NCBI GenBank assembly: GCA_003671025.1
Contig: QWPW01000025.1
Location: forward strand, 1 to 50,369
DNA length: 50,369 nt
Direction of reading: 5' to 3'
DNA from: Planctomycetota bacterium
GTDB taxonomy: Bacteria > Planctomycetota > Phycisphaerae > Phycisphaerales > SM1A02
The notes below the pieces were generated by a model. That model saw only the letters and a list, made by a program, of their open reading frames with translations, had not been told where the DNA came from and ran no database searches. Below are positions 42,949 through 50,369 of this stretch, in pieces. A program made the position numbers and the translations under genes. Numbering within the stretch: position 1 is the stretch's first letter; every line of letters starts with the position of its first letter.

Positions 42949-44109
42949 ATGTCCAGGACCGCAAGCGAACACACCACAACCCCGTCGACTACCGTTTCTT
43001 CTGGAACAATCACCAAGCGTGCGCGCGGAGCCGTTAGCCCGCCCACACCTTCAACCATCCCGTCAAGCGCGGATGCCAGCATTTCTGCGGCGACATCTGC
43101 ACTGCGAGCCGCCACCAGTAGACGCAAGGCGAGCTCGGCAGCCACTGCGATTGCCGACAGCGCGCTGAGCACTGCGCTGAGCCAGGCGACCGCGCGCAAG
43201 TCCGGTGCCACGAAAGCAGCGCCGCCGGCACGTGTGAAAAACCCACGCGTCAAAGTCCCCGTGCCACCTCGTGTCGTGAATGCTTCCACTGGAGCTGAAG
43301 CGGCCGCGACTCGTGCGACGAAGGCGCCGCCAAAGCCCGTTCCTCTTTCCAAGCGTCCTATCGAATCGGTGTGGCGCGAGTATCGCGTGACGCCGACGAC
43401 CGAGATTCGCAACTACCTCATCGCACATCATCTCGATCTTGTGTCGTATGCGGCCGAGCGCTTGCACAAGCGGCTTCCCAGCGAAGTCGAACTCAACGAT
43501 CTCAAGAGCGCGGGCGCGTTCGGCTTGATGGATGCGGTGGATTCATTTGATCCCGACCGTGGCGTGAAGTTCGAGACGTATTGCACGCAACGCGTTCGCG
43601 GCGCGATGTTTGATGAGTTGCGTTCGATGGACTGGGTGCCACGTCTCGTGCGAAGCCGCACGGCCAAAGTGGACAAGGTGCGCAAGTCGATTGAAATGGA
43701 GACGGGCAATCGCGCCACTGAGACCGAAGTCGCATCGCGCCTGAATGTCTCCGGCGAAGAATTTGACAAACTTCACAAGGACTCGCGCCCGATCTCGATG
43801 GTGAGCCTGACTCGTAAGTGCTTCGAGACGGATAGCTCGAAGGATGTGCGCGAGATCGACGTCGTCGAGGACTCGCGACAAGAAAACCCTTTGCAGGCCG
43901 TGCAAAAGCAAGATTTGCAGGCATTGATCACCAAAGGACTGTCGCGCGCAGAGCGACTCATCGTGGTGCTCTACTACTACGAAGAAATGACCATGAAGGA
44001 AATCGGCGCTACGCTTGATCTTTCAGAGAGCCGCGTGAGCCAGATGCATTCGTCGATTCTCGCACGCCTCAAGGCACAAATGCAGCATCGCGAAACTGTA
44101 GAAGAGTGA
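42949..44109 (+). CDS. fliA: FliA/WhiG-type RNA polymerase sigma factor with long N-terminal extension
   Basis: A 386-residue group 3 sigma factor. Residues 1 to about 140 are a low-complexity, basic Ala/Ser/Thr/Pro/Lys extension. Region 2 begins at EIRNYLIAHHLDLVSYAAERL, with ELNDLKSAGAFGLMDAVDSFDPDRGVKFETYCTQRVRGAMFDELRSMDWVPRLVRSRTAKV (2.1-2.4 and 3.0), the FliA/WhiG form that reads TAAA-N15-GCCGATAA-type promoters. Region 4 is TKGLSRAERLIVVLYYYEEMTMKEIGATLDLSESRVSQMHSSI. It is likely to control late flagellar genes elsewhere. The ATG at 42949 is the most upstream start; a start just before region 2 would give a normal 240-residue sigma, but the extension reads as coding. Confidence 0.93.
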   Translation: MSRTASEHTTTPSTTVSSGTITKRARGAVSPPTPSTIPSSADASISAATSALRAATSRRKASSAATAIADSALSTALSQATARKSGATKAAPPARVKNPRVKVPVPPRVVNASTGAEAAATRATKAPPKPVPLSKRPIESVWREYRVTPTTEIRNYLIAHHLDLVSYAAERLHKRLPSEVELNDLKSAGAFGLMDAVDSFDPDRGVKFETYCTQRVRGAMFDELRSMDWVPRLVRSRTAKVDKVRKSIEMETGNRATETEVASRLNVSGEEFDKLHKDSRPISMVSLTRKCFETDSSKDVREIDVVEDSRQENPLQAVQKQDLQALITKGLSRAERLIVVLYYYEEMTMKEIGATLDLSESRVSQMHSSILARLKAQMQHRETVEE

Positions 44110-44190
44110 GGCCGCAGAGGCCGCAGCATCCGTATCGCGTGCGGAGTTCGCGCTCACGGAGATCTCGCTTCTCACACACCTGAGTAACAC

Positions 44191-44222
44191 AGCAGCCCCG
44201 AGCGATCGGGGCTGCTTTATTG
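44191..44222 (+). terminator. Intrinsic terminator after fliA
   Basis: An 11-bp perfect stem AGCAGCCCCGA (44191-44201) pairs with 44206-44216 around a GCGA tetraloop, then TTATTG. It lies 80 bases beyond the sigma-factor stop. The T-run is short, and the reverse direction lacks one, so it mainly serves the flagellar cluster. Confidence 0.85.
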
Positions 44223-44255
44223 TCTAGGTTGATCGGTCTGCGCGTCGTGTCTCGC

Positions 44256-45683
44256 TCAACTGCACGGACCCCAGTTTGCAAGCAACGCTGCCAGATCACC
44301 ACCGTCATTGGCGCCGCTGCCGTCGTAGTCGTAACTCGCGCCGCCGACTTCAATCACACCCCACGCACTCAGCAGCAGCGCGAGATCCGAAGCGCCAACC
44401 GTCGCATCTCCATCGAGATCACCCACGCATGCGCAGGGGCGATACGCGGTGAAGTTTGCGCGCAGCTCTTGGATGCTGCGCGCGTTGTCGCGCTCGTCCA
44501 CGAGACCAGTTGCGGTTCCTTGATAGATCGTGGTGGGTGAAGAGAAACGCGGAATGCGCGTACCTGGCGTGTAGGCCATGACGGTTCGATACTGCGAGCC
44601 GTTCGTCCCCGTGAAGCGATGCCCGACCGAGTACGGGAAGTAGCCGCCCGAGGTACATCCGCCACCATCTCCGGGCGCATGACAGCATCCCATGTTGTGC
44701 CCGCATTCATGGGTAAACGTGCGACCAGCAATGCAGCCGAGCGCGACCACGTTGAACGCGTAGCCACTGTTCGATTCACCACCGCCGAGCCACGCGATGC
44801 CGCATGCGCCACCGCCATCGGCGCGAATGAGCGACACTAAATCAGCGCCATACAAATCACGCGCAACCACCGCGCTATCGAGCAGACCGTCGCTGCCATC
44901 GCGCAGCGCGTAGAGATCGCTCGACATGGAGCTGGCCTCAACGTAACCCGTCATGCGTCGCGTGCCCACGAGGCGCATCGTGAGCGTGATGCCCGACGCG
45001 CTGTAGATGGAGTTCGAATCGGCAACCGCAAAGTTGATGCTGTCGAGGATTCCCGTCTCGCTTCCCGCTTGCGCGACGGCGGCGTCGGTGTAGCAAATGA
45101 AGATGTCCACGGTGTTGATCGCGCTGCATGTTCCTGCAACGCCACCTTCGCCAGGGACGAGTGGAACGTCGCGCGGTTTGTTGGATGGTGCCGCAAGCTC
45201 GTCACTCGCGCACATCGAATCGAGTGAAGCGTGTTCGACGCGGTACTGCGAACGACCAGTGCTGCGGCTGGTCAAGGCGATGCGAAGATCGCCGCCACTC
45301 TCGATCGTGCCTACGACGCGTCCGTCACGCAGCAGCAGCGACGCGTGCACGGCTTGCGCTTGCGGATGTTCGAACACGAAGAGCTCGCCCGAGGCGTCAC
45401 ACGCGCGGCGAACGAGTTGCATCGCGGCAAAGCGTGCGCGCGATTTCGCATCAATGTGCGCACCGAGCGCGGCGAACGCTGGTGGAAACGCGTCGCCGAG
45501 TTGGAGCGACGCCAGCGATGCGGGATCGAACGTGCACAGGGATGTGGTCTCGTTCGCGGCAACCGTTGCGACAGCAAGCGGGGCGTCGTTCGCGCGCAAG
45601 GGTTGCACAAGGAGAAGCGCAAGCACTGTTGAAGTAAACATCAATTGCACTATCGCCTGTCGGCGCGCAAACGCCAAGCGCAT
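44256..45683 (-). CDS. Secreted reprolysin-like (M12) zinc metalloprotease with dockerin-like tail
   Basis: A 475-residue exported protein; the signal is MRLAFARRQAIVQLMFTSTV and following (frame open to 45710). A prodomain of about 180 residues ends near PLVPGEGGVAGTC. The catalytic domain then carries the metzincin motif HECGHNMGCCH (about 324) and the Met-turn YRTVMAYTPG. GDGGGCTSGGYFPYSVGHRF lies between them. The C-terminal 55 residues form two Ca2+-binding loops (GDLDGDATVGASDL and YDYDGSGANDGGDL), each followed by LLSAWG/LLANWG, ending GPCS. Probable function is extracellular proteolysis. Its neighbour at 45849 is a paralog with the same architecture plus Cys-rich repeats. Confidence 0.9.
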   Translation of the reverse strand: MRLAFARRQAIVQLMFTSTVLALLLVQPLRANDAPLAVATVAANETTSLCTFDPASLASLQLGDAFPPAFAALGAHIDAKSRARFAAMQLVRRACDASGELFVFEHPQAQAVHASLLLRDGRVVGTIESGGDLRIALTSRSTGRSQYRVEHASLDSMCASDELAAPSNKPRDVPLVPGEGGVAGTCSAINTVDIFICYTDAAVAQAGSETGILDSINFAVADSNSIYSASGITLTMRLVGTRRMTGYVEASSMSSDLYALRDGSDGLLDSAVVARDLYGADLVSLIRADGGGACGIAWLGGGESNSGYAFNVVALGCIAGRTFTHECGHNMGCCHAPGDGGGCTSGGYFPYSVGHRFTGTNGSQYRTVMAYTPGTRIPRFSSPTTIYQGTATGLVDERDNARSIQELRANFTAYRPCACVGDLDGDATVGASDLALLLSAWGVIEVGGASYDYDGSGANDGGDLAALLANWGPCS

Positions 45684-45751
45684 AGTTGTCGCATTGCGCG
45701 TTAGGCACATCGCTCATGACGCATCGCATAAGCGGACGCAATCACGCGCAA

Positions 45752-45791
45752 GCAAAACGCACGCCGCCTCGACAGTGGTCGAGGCGGCGTG
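45752..45791 (-). terminator. Intrinsic terminator after the large metalloprotease gene
   Basis: On the minus strand a 14-bp stem CACGCCGCCTCGAC (45778-45791) pairs with 45760-45773 around a four-base loop, followed by CGTTTTGC (45752-45759). It separates the two protease genes, so each is probably transcribed alone. Confidence 0.8.
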
Positions 45792-45848
45792 AAAGTGATG
45801 AAAATGCGCGTCTTTGCAGTGAAATGGCTTCGCCGCGGTTCGCCGTTC

Positions 45849-48011
45849 TTACGGACAGAAGCCCCACGCGGAGAGAAGAATCGCGAGGTCGGCGGCGTTC
45901 ACGAAACTGTCGCCGTTGAGATCGGCTCCGCTGCCGCCCCAGCCACCCAAGAGAATCGAGAGGTCTGCCGCATTGGTGTTGCCGTCGTTGTTGAAGTCCG
46001 TCGGACATGCGGGGCAGAAGGCGTTCGACTCATTCACGCAAAAGCTGTCCCACTGAGAATTGCAACAGTAGGGATCAATGTCGCACACCTGCGTGCAGCA
46101 CGCCGCGTCGGCGCAATATGGAGTTGGATGCACTTGTAAGCAATTGCCGCTCGAGGGGTTTCCGCAACCGGCGCAGTTTGTAACGGCCGCGCCCGAACAT
46201 GAGAAATCCCACTGGTTGTTGCAGCAGAATGGGTCAGCCGCACAGACGAGATTGCAACAGGCGGCATCCGCGCAGTAGGGAGTGGCGTGAGGTTCGTAGC
46301 ACGACAGCGCATTGGGATTACCGCAGCCCGCACAGTTGGTGATCGCTGCGTTGGAGCAGAACGAATCCCACTCGGTGTTACAACAGAACGGATCGGCAGC
46401 ACACACACTCTCGCAACAGACGGCATTGTCACAGAACGGCGTGTCGTGCACGATGTAGCACGAGCCAGTCTCGGCATCGCCACAGTTGGGACAGAGTGTG
46501 ACGGCTGCGTTAGCGCAGAGGTTGTCCCACTGGTTGTTGCAGCAGAATGGATCGGCAGCACACACCGTTGCACAGCACGATGCGTTGTCGCATGAAGGAT
46601 TGATATGTGTGAAGAAGCATGAACCCGCTGCTAATTCGCCGCAGTTGCTGCACAGTTCGAGAGCCTCACTCACGCACACCGAATCCCATGTGGTCAAGCA
46701 GCAGTAGTTGTCGAAATCGCAGACGGCCGCGCAGCACGCACTATCGTTGCAGCCGGGGGCTGCATGAATGGAGTAACACCCGCCGCCGCTGCCGCAGGAA
46801 CCGATGCCATCTGCAGAGCAGCGGAAGTTGCTAACCGCGAGCGCGGTTTCGTTGATCGTGCGTGCGTTGTCGCGCGTTCCCGCGATGCCAGTCGCGACGC
46901 CGGCCCACGTGGCGATTGGGCTGGAAAAGCGGGGAATACGCGTGCCCGGCGCGTAGGCCATCACCGTTCGATACGCAATTCCGTCGCTGCCAGTGAATCG
47001 ATTACCGAGCGAATACGAGAACACTCCGCCGGTTGTGCATCCACCACCGTCTCCTGGCGCATGACAACAACCCATGTTGTGGCCGAGTTCATGCGTGAAG
47101 CTCAGGTTGGAAAAACAACCGAGAGCACACACACTGAATCCGAGTGCTGATTGCCCGGAACTGTTGCTCGGCAGAATCCACGCGATACCGCAGGCGCCAC
47201 CACCATCGCTCCGCACCATGGCGACGAGGTCGGCGCCCACTGAATCGCGTAACGCATGAACTCCATCGATGATCCCATCGCTCGTGCTGGAGAGTCGATT
47301 GAGATCGACTAGCATGTCGCCGCTCTGTACATAGCCGGTGAGTCGCGACGTCCCTACGAGGCGCACAGAGAGTCCGACCGACGAACTGGTGTAGATCGCA
47401 TTTGAGTCGCCAATGGCCCACGAAATGGAATCAAGAAGACTCGCTTCGCTTCCTGCTTGCCCAACGGCCGCATCGGTGTACACAACGAGCACATCAACCT
47501 TGCTCCCGTTGTCACAGCTGCCAGCAACGCCGCCGTCGAGCGGCTGCGGTTGACCAGGCATGTCGTGACCAGTGGTGCCGCATGGAAGATCGAGCCGCGC
47601 GTCTTCGAGGCTCACGCGTGAGAGTCCAACATCTTCACTGGTGAGCACCGTGCGCATATCGCCGCCCGAGTAGATCACGCCCGTGAGTCGGCCTTCACGC
47701 AGAAAGAGCGAAGCGCGTGCCGAGGGATTGAGGGGATCAGAAAAGCTGTAAAACGCGCCGTTTTCGTGCGCGTTTCGCGAGACCAGCATCATGCCGCGTA
47801 GTGCGCCGTTGGCGCCGAACTTCCCGTCGAGCGCCATCAAGTCGCTGGGGATCATTCCCGACGGATCGATCTCACTAAAGGCGTTGGGATCGAACTGCAC
47901 CGATTCCATCAGCCGAGGCGGCGCGAAGTTTGCCGGTGCGGGTGAGTTTGAAGCTGGCGCGAGCAGGAGGCCTGCTGTCGTCGCCATTGCGAGAAATGCG
48001 AGATCCACCAT
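45849..48011 (-). CDS. Secreted reprolysin-like metalloprotease with five Cys-rich repeats and dockerin-like tail
   Basis: A 720-residue paralog of the 44256 gene. The start MVDLAFLAMATTAGLLLAP is a signal; AAGGGG lies 8 bases ahead of the ATG. The prodomain and catalytic domain match the paralog, with HELGHNMGCCH (about 306) and YRTVMAYAPG. From about 405 to 665 there are five tandem repeats of about 45 residues, each with about 10 cysteines, in the pattern C-x4-H-x2-P-x-C-x4-CC-x3-C-x-x-D-xx-CC-x4-WD-x-x-C-x7-C-x2-C. They resemble small disulfide-knotted modules seen in planctomycete secretomes. The last 55 residues are two Ca2+ loops (DFNNDGNTNAADL, DLNGDSFVNAADL) ending AWGFCP. Confidence 0.9.
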   Translation of the reverse strand: MVDLAFLAMATTAGLLLAPASNSPAPANFAPPRLMESVQFDPNAFSEIDPSGMIPSDLMALDGKFGANGALRGMMLVSRNAHENGAFYSFSDPLNPSARASLFLREGRLTGVIYSGGDMRTVLTSEDVGLSRVSLEDARLDLPCGTTGHDMPGQPQPLDGGVAGSCDNGSKVDVLVVYTDAAVGQAGSEASLLDSISWAIGDSNAIYTSSSVGLSVRLVGTSRLTGYVQSGDMLVDLNRLSSTSDGIIDGVHALRDSVGADLVAMVRSDGGGACGIAWILPSNSSGQSALGFSVCALGCFSNLSFTHELGHNMGCCHAPGDGGGCTTGGVFSYSLGNRFTGSDGIAYRTVMAYAPGTRIPRFSSPIATWAGVATGIAGTRDNARTINETALAVSNFRCSADGIGSCGSGGGCYSIHAAPGCNDSACCAAVCDFDNYCCLTTWDSVCVSEALELCSNCGELAAGSCFFTHINPSCDNASCCATVCAADPFCCNNQWDNLCANAAVTLCPNCGDAETGSCYIVHDTPFCDNAVCCESVCAADPFCCNTEWDSFCSNAAITNCAGCGNPNALSCYEPHATPYCADAACCNLVCAADPFCCNNQWDFSCSGAAVTNCAGCGNPSSGNCLQVHPTPYCADAACCTQVCDIDPYCCNSQWDSFCVNESNAFCPACPTDFNNDGNTNAADLSILLGGWGGSGADLNGDSFVNAADLAILLSAWGFCP

Positions 48012-48295
48012 CGTTCGTACCCCTTAGAAAATTTCGAGGTCGCGCGCGCCATCTTGCACGCTGCACGGTGCAGCGATGCACTCAACTCGGTGAACGACTT
48101 CAAAGTGGCAAAAATATCGGTGAGCGCGCATCGTGTCAACGCGCGATGGCTCATCATTCCAACGCGAATTCCCGCGAATAGGGAAAACACCCTACGAAAT
48201 GTTGATCGGCGGTGGGGCAGCGATTTATCGGCATCGCTTGCGCATCGCGCACTCCATCGTGTGCAAGAACATTTGCGCGCGCGATGCGCGACGGG

Positions 48296-49720
48296 TTACT
48301 GCGCGTCGAGCCGTTCAATCATCACGTTGGTGAACTCGATGGGGCAACCGTGACATTGCAACGCGATCGGTCCGGACTTCGGCACACCGGGCAACGTCGC
48401 GTCAATCAGCACGTGCTTGTCGTTGAGCCACACGTTGAGCACTTCGCCCACCATGCGAATTCGAAATCGATTCCACTGACCAACGGGTGCGTCGGCATGA
48501 ACGCGCGGCGCACATGCGGCGCGCACCGCTGCGGGCATCGACGCATCGGTGCGATAGCCGTAGACCTCGCCCGAACCACAAGGCCATGTCCAAATGTTGA
48601 CTTGGCTCTTCGAGTTGCCGCGTAAGTAAATGCCGCTGTCGCGCTCTTCGACTTCGATGGTCTTGTCGCTGCCATCGGTGTTCTTGACGGTGTTGCCATC
48701 GAGACCGATGAAGGGGCGCGTCATCTTGCCTTGATGTTCGCTGGTCCACTTCCAATCGACTTGCATCTCGAAGTCGCCGTAGCTTTGGTCGGACCAGAGA
48801 TCGTGTCCTTTGCCGTCGAAATGCACGGTGTTCCCGCCCATTGACCAGTGTTCGCCCGCAGGCGTGCTGCCATTTGCGTCACCTTCATGCCAGCCCGCGA
48901 GCGTGAGTCCGTCGAACATCGGTCGCAAGCCTGCGCGCGCGAGGTCGCACGTCATGTCGGCAGTGAGTGCTGGAGTTGCCGACGCGAGCTCGGTCAGCAT
49001 GAGGTTCTTGAACCAGATCTCGGTGCCTTCGCTTTCGAGACAGATGAATCCCTTGCGCGGAGTCGTGTCTTTGCAACCGCTCACTTCGGTGCCGTTGATC
49101 GCAAGCGTGATGACACCGTTGTTGCACGTCACTTTGTAATGGTTCCACTGGCCCGCACCTTTGGTCTTGCGTGCACTGGGGAGACAGCGTTCCCAACCGC
49201 CGGGATGCGCGCGATCAGGAGTCATCTTGCTTCCCCAAATGGAAAAGATGTCGCCTTGCCCCGTGTACATCGTGCGTCCCTTCTCATCGATGTTGTCGGG
49301 CGTGAGCATGATCTGCACTTCGATCGAACGCGAGAAGGGAACGCCGGGCGCGCAGTAGGGATCGCTCCACACGAAGAGTCCCGCGTTGCCGGGTTCGCTG
49401 AGATGTTTCCAGTCGAACTCCAGCACGAAGTTTTCATAGGCGTCTGCGGTGCGCAGGATTCCGGTGGGATTTCCTGAGCAACGAATCACTGGTGCGCCCG
49501 TTTCATCTTTTGACACAGTGAAGGTGCTGGGCGCGGTGTTCACGTTCACCCAACCGCTGAGATCAGTGCCGTTGAACAGCGCACGTGGCGGCGCCGAGTT
49601 CGTCGGAGCAACAGCGACGTGAGCGTCATGCAACGGCGCAGCAATCACCGCGTGCAGCGAAGCCGCGAGCGTGAGTGGGGCGAAAAGAAGAGCGGCAACA
49701 ATCGAGTGTGGGATGCGCAT
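48296..49720 (-). CDS. Secreted protein with two DUF1080 (3-keto-disaccharide hydrolase) domains
   Basis: A 474-residue exported protein (MRIPHSIVAALLFAPLTLAASLHAVIA signal; the GTG at 49723 is an alternative). Domain 1 (about 47-240) has the DUF1080 hallmarks FNGTDLSGW, FVLEFDWKHLSEPGNAGLFVW, and WNHYKVTCNNGVITLAINGTEV; domain 2 (about 260-472) repeats them as FDGLTLAGWHEG, FEMQVDWKW, GIYLRGNSKSQVNIW and WNRFRIRMVGEVLNVWLND. The fold is a concanavalin-like beta sandwich; Bacteroidetes members cleave 3-ketoglycosides. The second domain is better conserved. It is read leftward, with 284 bp of unannotated sequence before the metalloprotease gene. Confidence 0.92.
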   Translation of the reverse strand: MRIPHSIVAALLFAPLTLAASLHAVIAAPLHDAHVAVAPTNSAPPRALFNGTDLSGWVNVNTAPSTFTVSKDETGAPVIRCSGNPTGILRTADAYENFVLEFDWKHLSEPGNAGLFVWSDPYCAPGVPFSRSIEVQIMLTPDNIDEKGRTMYTGQGDIFSIWGSKMTPDRAHPGGWERCLPSARKTKGAGQWNHYKVTCNNGVITLAINGTEVSGCKDTTPRKGFICLESEGTEIWFKNLMLTELASATPALTADMTCDLARAGLRPMFDGLTLAGWHEGDANGSTPAGEHWSMGGNTVHFDGKGHDLWSDQSYGDFEMQVDWKWTSEHQGKMTRPFIGLDGNTVKNTDGSDKTIEVEERDSGIYLRGNSKSQVNIWTWPCGSGEVYGYRTDASMPAAVRAACAPRVHADAPVGQWNRFRIRMVGEVLNVWLNDKHVLIDATLPGVPKSGPIALQCHGCPIEFTNVMIERLDAQ

Positions 49721-49838
49721 CACATCACACTACTCCAAGTCGCGTCATGATTGAGCACAGCTCTGACACTGGTGCGCAAAGGTCTATCGGGCGCGGGCAT
49801 CGTCTCACACGGGGCAGTCACTTAGGATCGTTCGCATA

Positions 49839-50040
49839 TCGAACGAAACTCTCGCCGGATGGCTTGACTTGACCGTGCCTGACGCTTCGCGTGCGCGGAG
49901 CTTTTACGCCCAGGTGCTCGGGGTCTCCCACAGCGCCGTCGCGATGTTTGATGCTCGCGGTGATTACGCCGATTTTTGTTTGCACGTGGGTGATCCCGCG
50001 GTGACTCCGCCGCTGGCAGGAGTTTGTCATGCGCGAAGCC
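49839..50040 (+). pseudogene. VOC/glyoxalase-family gene, truncated by repeat insertion
   Basis: The translation WLDLTVPDASRARSFYAQVLGV, VSHSAVAMFDARGDYADFCL and ending GVCHAR is the first half of a VOC-superfamily protein of the glyoxalase/bleomycin-resistance type. The family normally continues with 'G...LPPQWLIY' and a second beta-alpha-beta repeat. Instead, from about 50041 the sequence turns into short repeats (CCACCAACC, CAGGCACA) that continue to the window edge. The in-frame start is unclear: no ATG is found, and the first TTG is at 49869. The downstream half, if it exists, is beyond the window. I infer disruption by the CAGGCACA element. Confidence 0.7.
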
Positions 50041-50066
50041 ACCACCAACCCAGGACCACCAACCCA

Positions 50067-50207
50067 GGACAGGCACGCACCAACTCGCACCAACTCTGGA
50101 CAGGCACATCATCAACCCGCACCACACCAACCCGCACCCACCAACTCGCACCCACCAACTCCAACTCACAACTCAAGACAGGCACATCAAATTCAGGCCA
50201 GGCACAT
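50067..50207 (+). repeat. Repeat array, CAGGCACA family (third site)
   Basis: Four copies of (G)G(A/C)CAGGCAC start at 50067, 50098, 50176 and 50196. Between them lie ACCAACTCGCACC-type runs. The last copy, GGCCAGGCACATTGATCA, joins the 173-bp block. It has the same core as the arrays flanking the transposase about 45 kb away. Confidence 0.85.
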
Positions 50208-50369
50208 TGATCAAAACCAGCGGACAGCGCCCGCGCCTTAGGCAGTTCGCCCACCAATCATCCACAAAACTCATGTGCATCGGCGTGGTTCGACAATTCG
50301 AACCGCCTCTAAGGCCTCGTCTACGCAAAACGAAGCCGCATCGCGCGCCCAATTCCCACACCTCGCCAA
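50197..50369 (-). repeat. 173-bp dispersed repeat block, copy 2 (reaches window edge)
   Basis: Its reverse complement aligns without gaps to 5328-5501 (about 77% identity by hand). The conserved run ATGAGTTTTGTGGATGATT and the shared end CAATGTGCCTGGCC show common origin. The reading frame RDAASFCVDEALEAVRIVE stops at the same place as in copy 1. By analogy with copy 1, a minus-strand RAYT gene may lie just beyond the right edge. Confidence 0.8.

Overview
The window looks like chromosome from a motile, Gram-negative-type planctomycete, most probably class Phycisphaerae. The reasons are: secreted proteins that end in paired dockerin-like GDxNGDxxVDAADLxxLLSAWG modules; a DinG, UvrC and FtsH of planctomycete flavour; outer-membrane assembly genes (bamD, lptE); and a flagellar export cluster closed by a WhiG/FliA-type sigma factor. 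GC content is high. Genes are tightly packed, often with 1-4 bp overlaps. No integrase, phage module, CRISPR array or rRNA is visible.

Layout. 1-3767 (minus strand): sucC, a HAD phosphatase, a hypothetical gene and a truncated secretin-like secreted protein, read leftward. 3768-6083: accessory island with a REP-associated (HUH, Y1) transposase flanked by inverted arrays of a CAGGCACA repeat, several palindromes, and a tRNA-Ser(GCU) with its terminator. 6084-17813: housekeeping and secreted genes (dinG helicase, MMPL/RND exporter, vanadium haloperoxidase-like enzyme, DUF4920 lipoprotein plus pyrC, a Cys-rich lipoprotein, uvrC, DUF167 gene). 17981-25418: heavy-metal efflux operon czcCBA-like, bracketed by two His-rich exported proteins. 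25562-29798 (minus): bamD, lptE, then ftsH. 29885-30814: lipid kinase. 30969-44109: flagellar cluster fliL, fliN, fliO, fliP, fliQ, fliR, flhB, flhA, flhF, flhG, a small membrane protein and fliA. 44256-49720 (minus): two paralogous reprolysin-like secreted metalloproteases and a double DUF1080 protein. 49839-50369: a VOC/glyoxalase gene cut off by the same repeat family found at the transposase.

How the parts work together. fliOPQR-flhBA build the flagellar export gate, flhF/flhG set flagellar position and number, and fliA would drive late flagellar genes. The czc-like set is a three-component tunnel (inner-membrane pump, adaptor, outer-membrane duct) with His-rich proteins likely binding metal outside the cytoplasm. 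bamD and lptE act in outer-membrane protein and LPS assembly. Three otherwise unrelated secreted enzymes share one C-terminal tail, which suggests a common export or surface-retention route.

The most interesting part is the repeat system. Transposase-flanking arrays of GG(A/C)CAGGCACA, together with a 173-bp gapless block present once behind the transposase and once, inverted, at the far right edge, look like a RAYT-linked dispersed element. The block stays open in the transposase's own reading frame beyond its stop codon. The right-hand copy and its repeats abut the break in the VOC gene. All identities and motif calls were made by eye; no database search was run.
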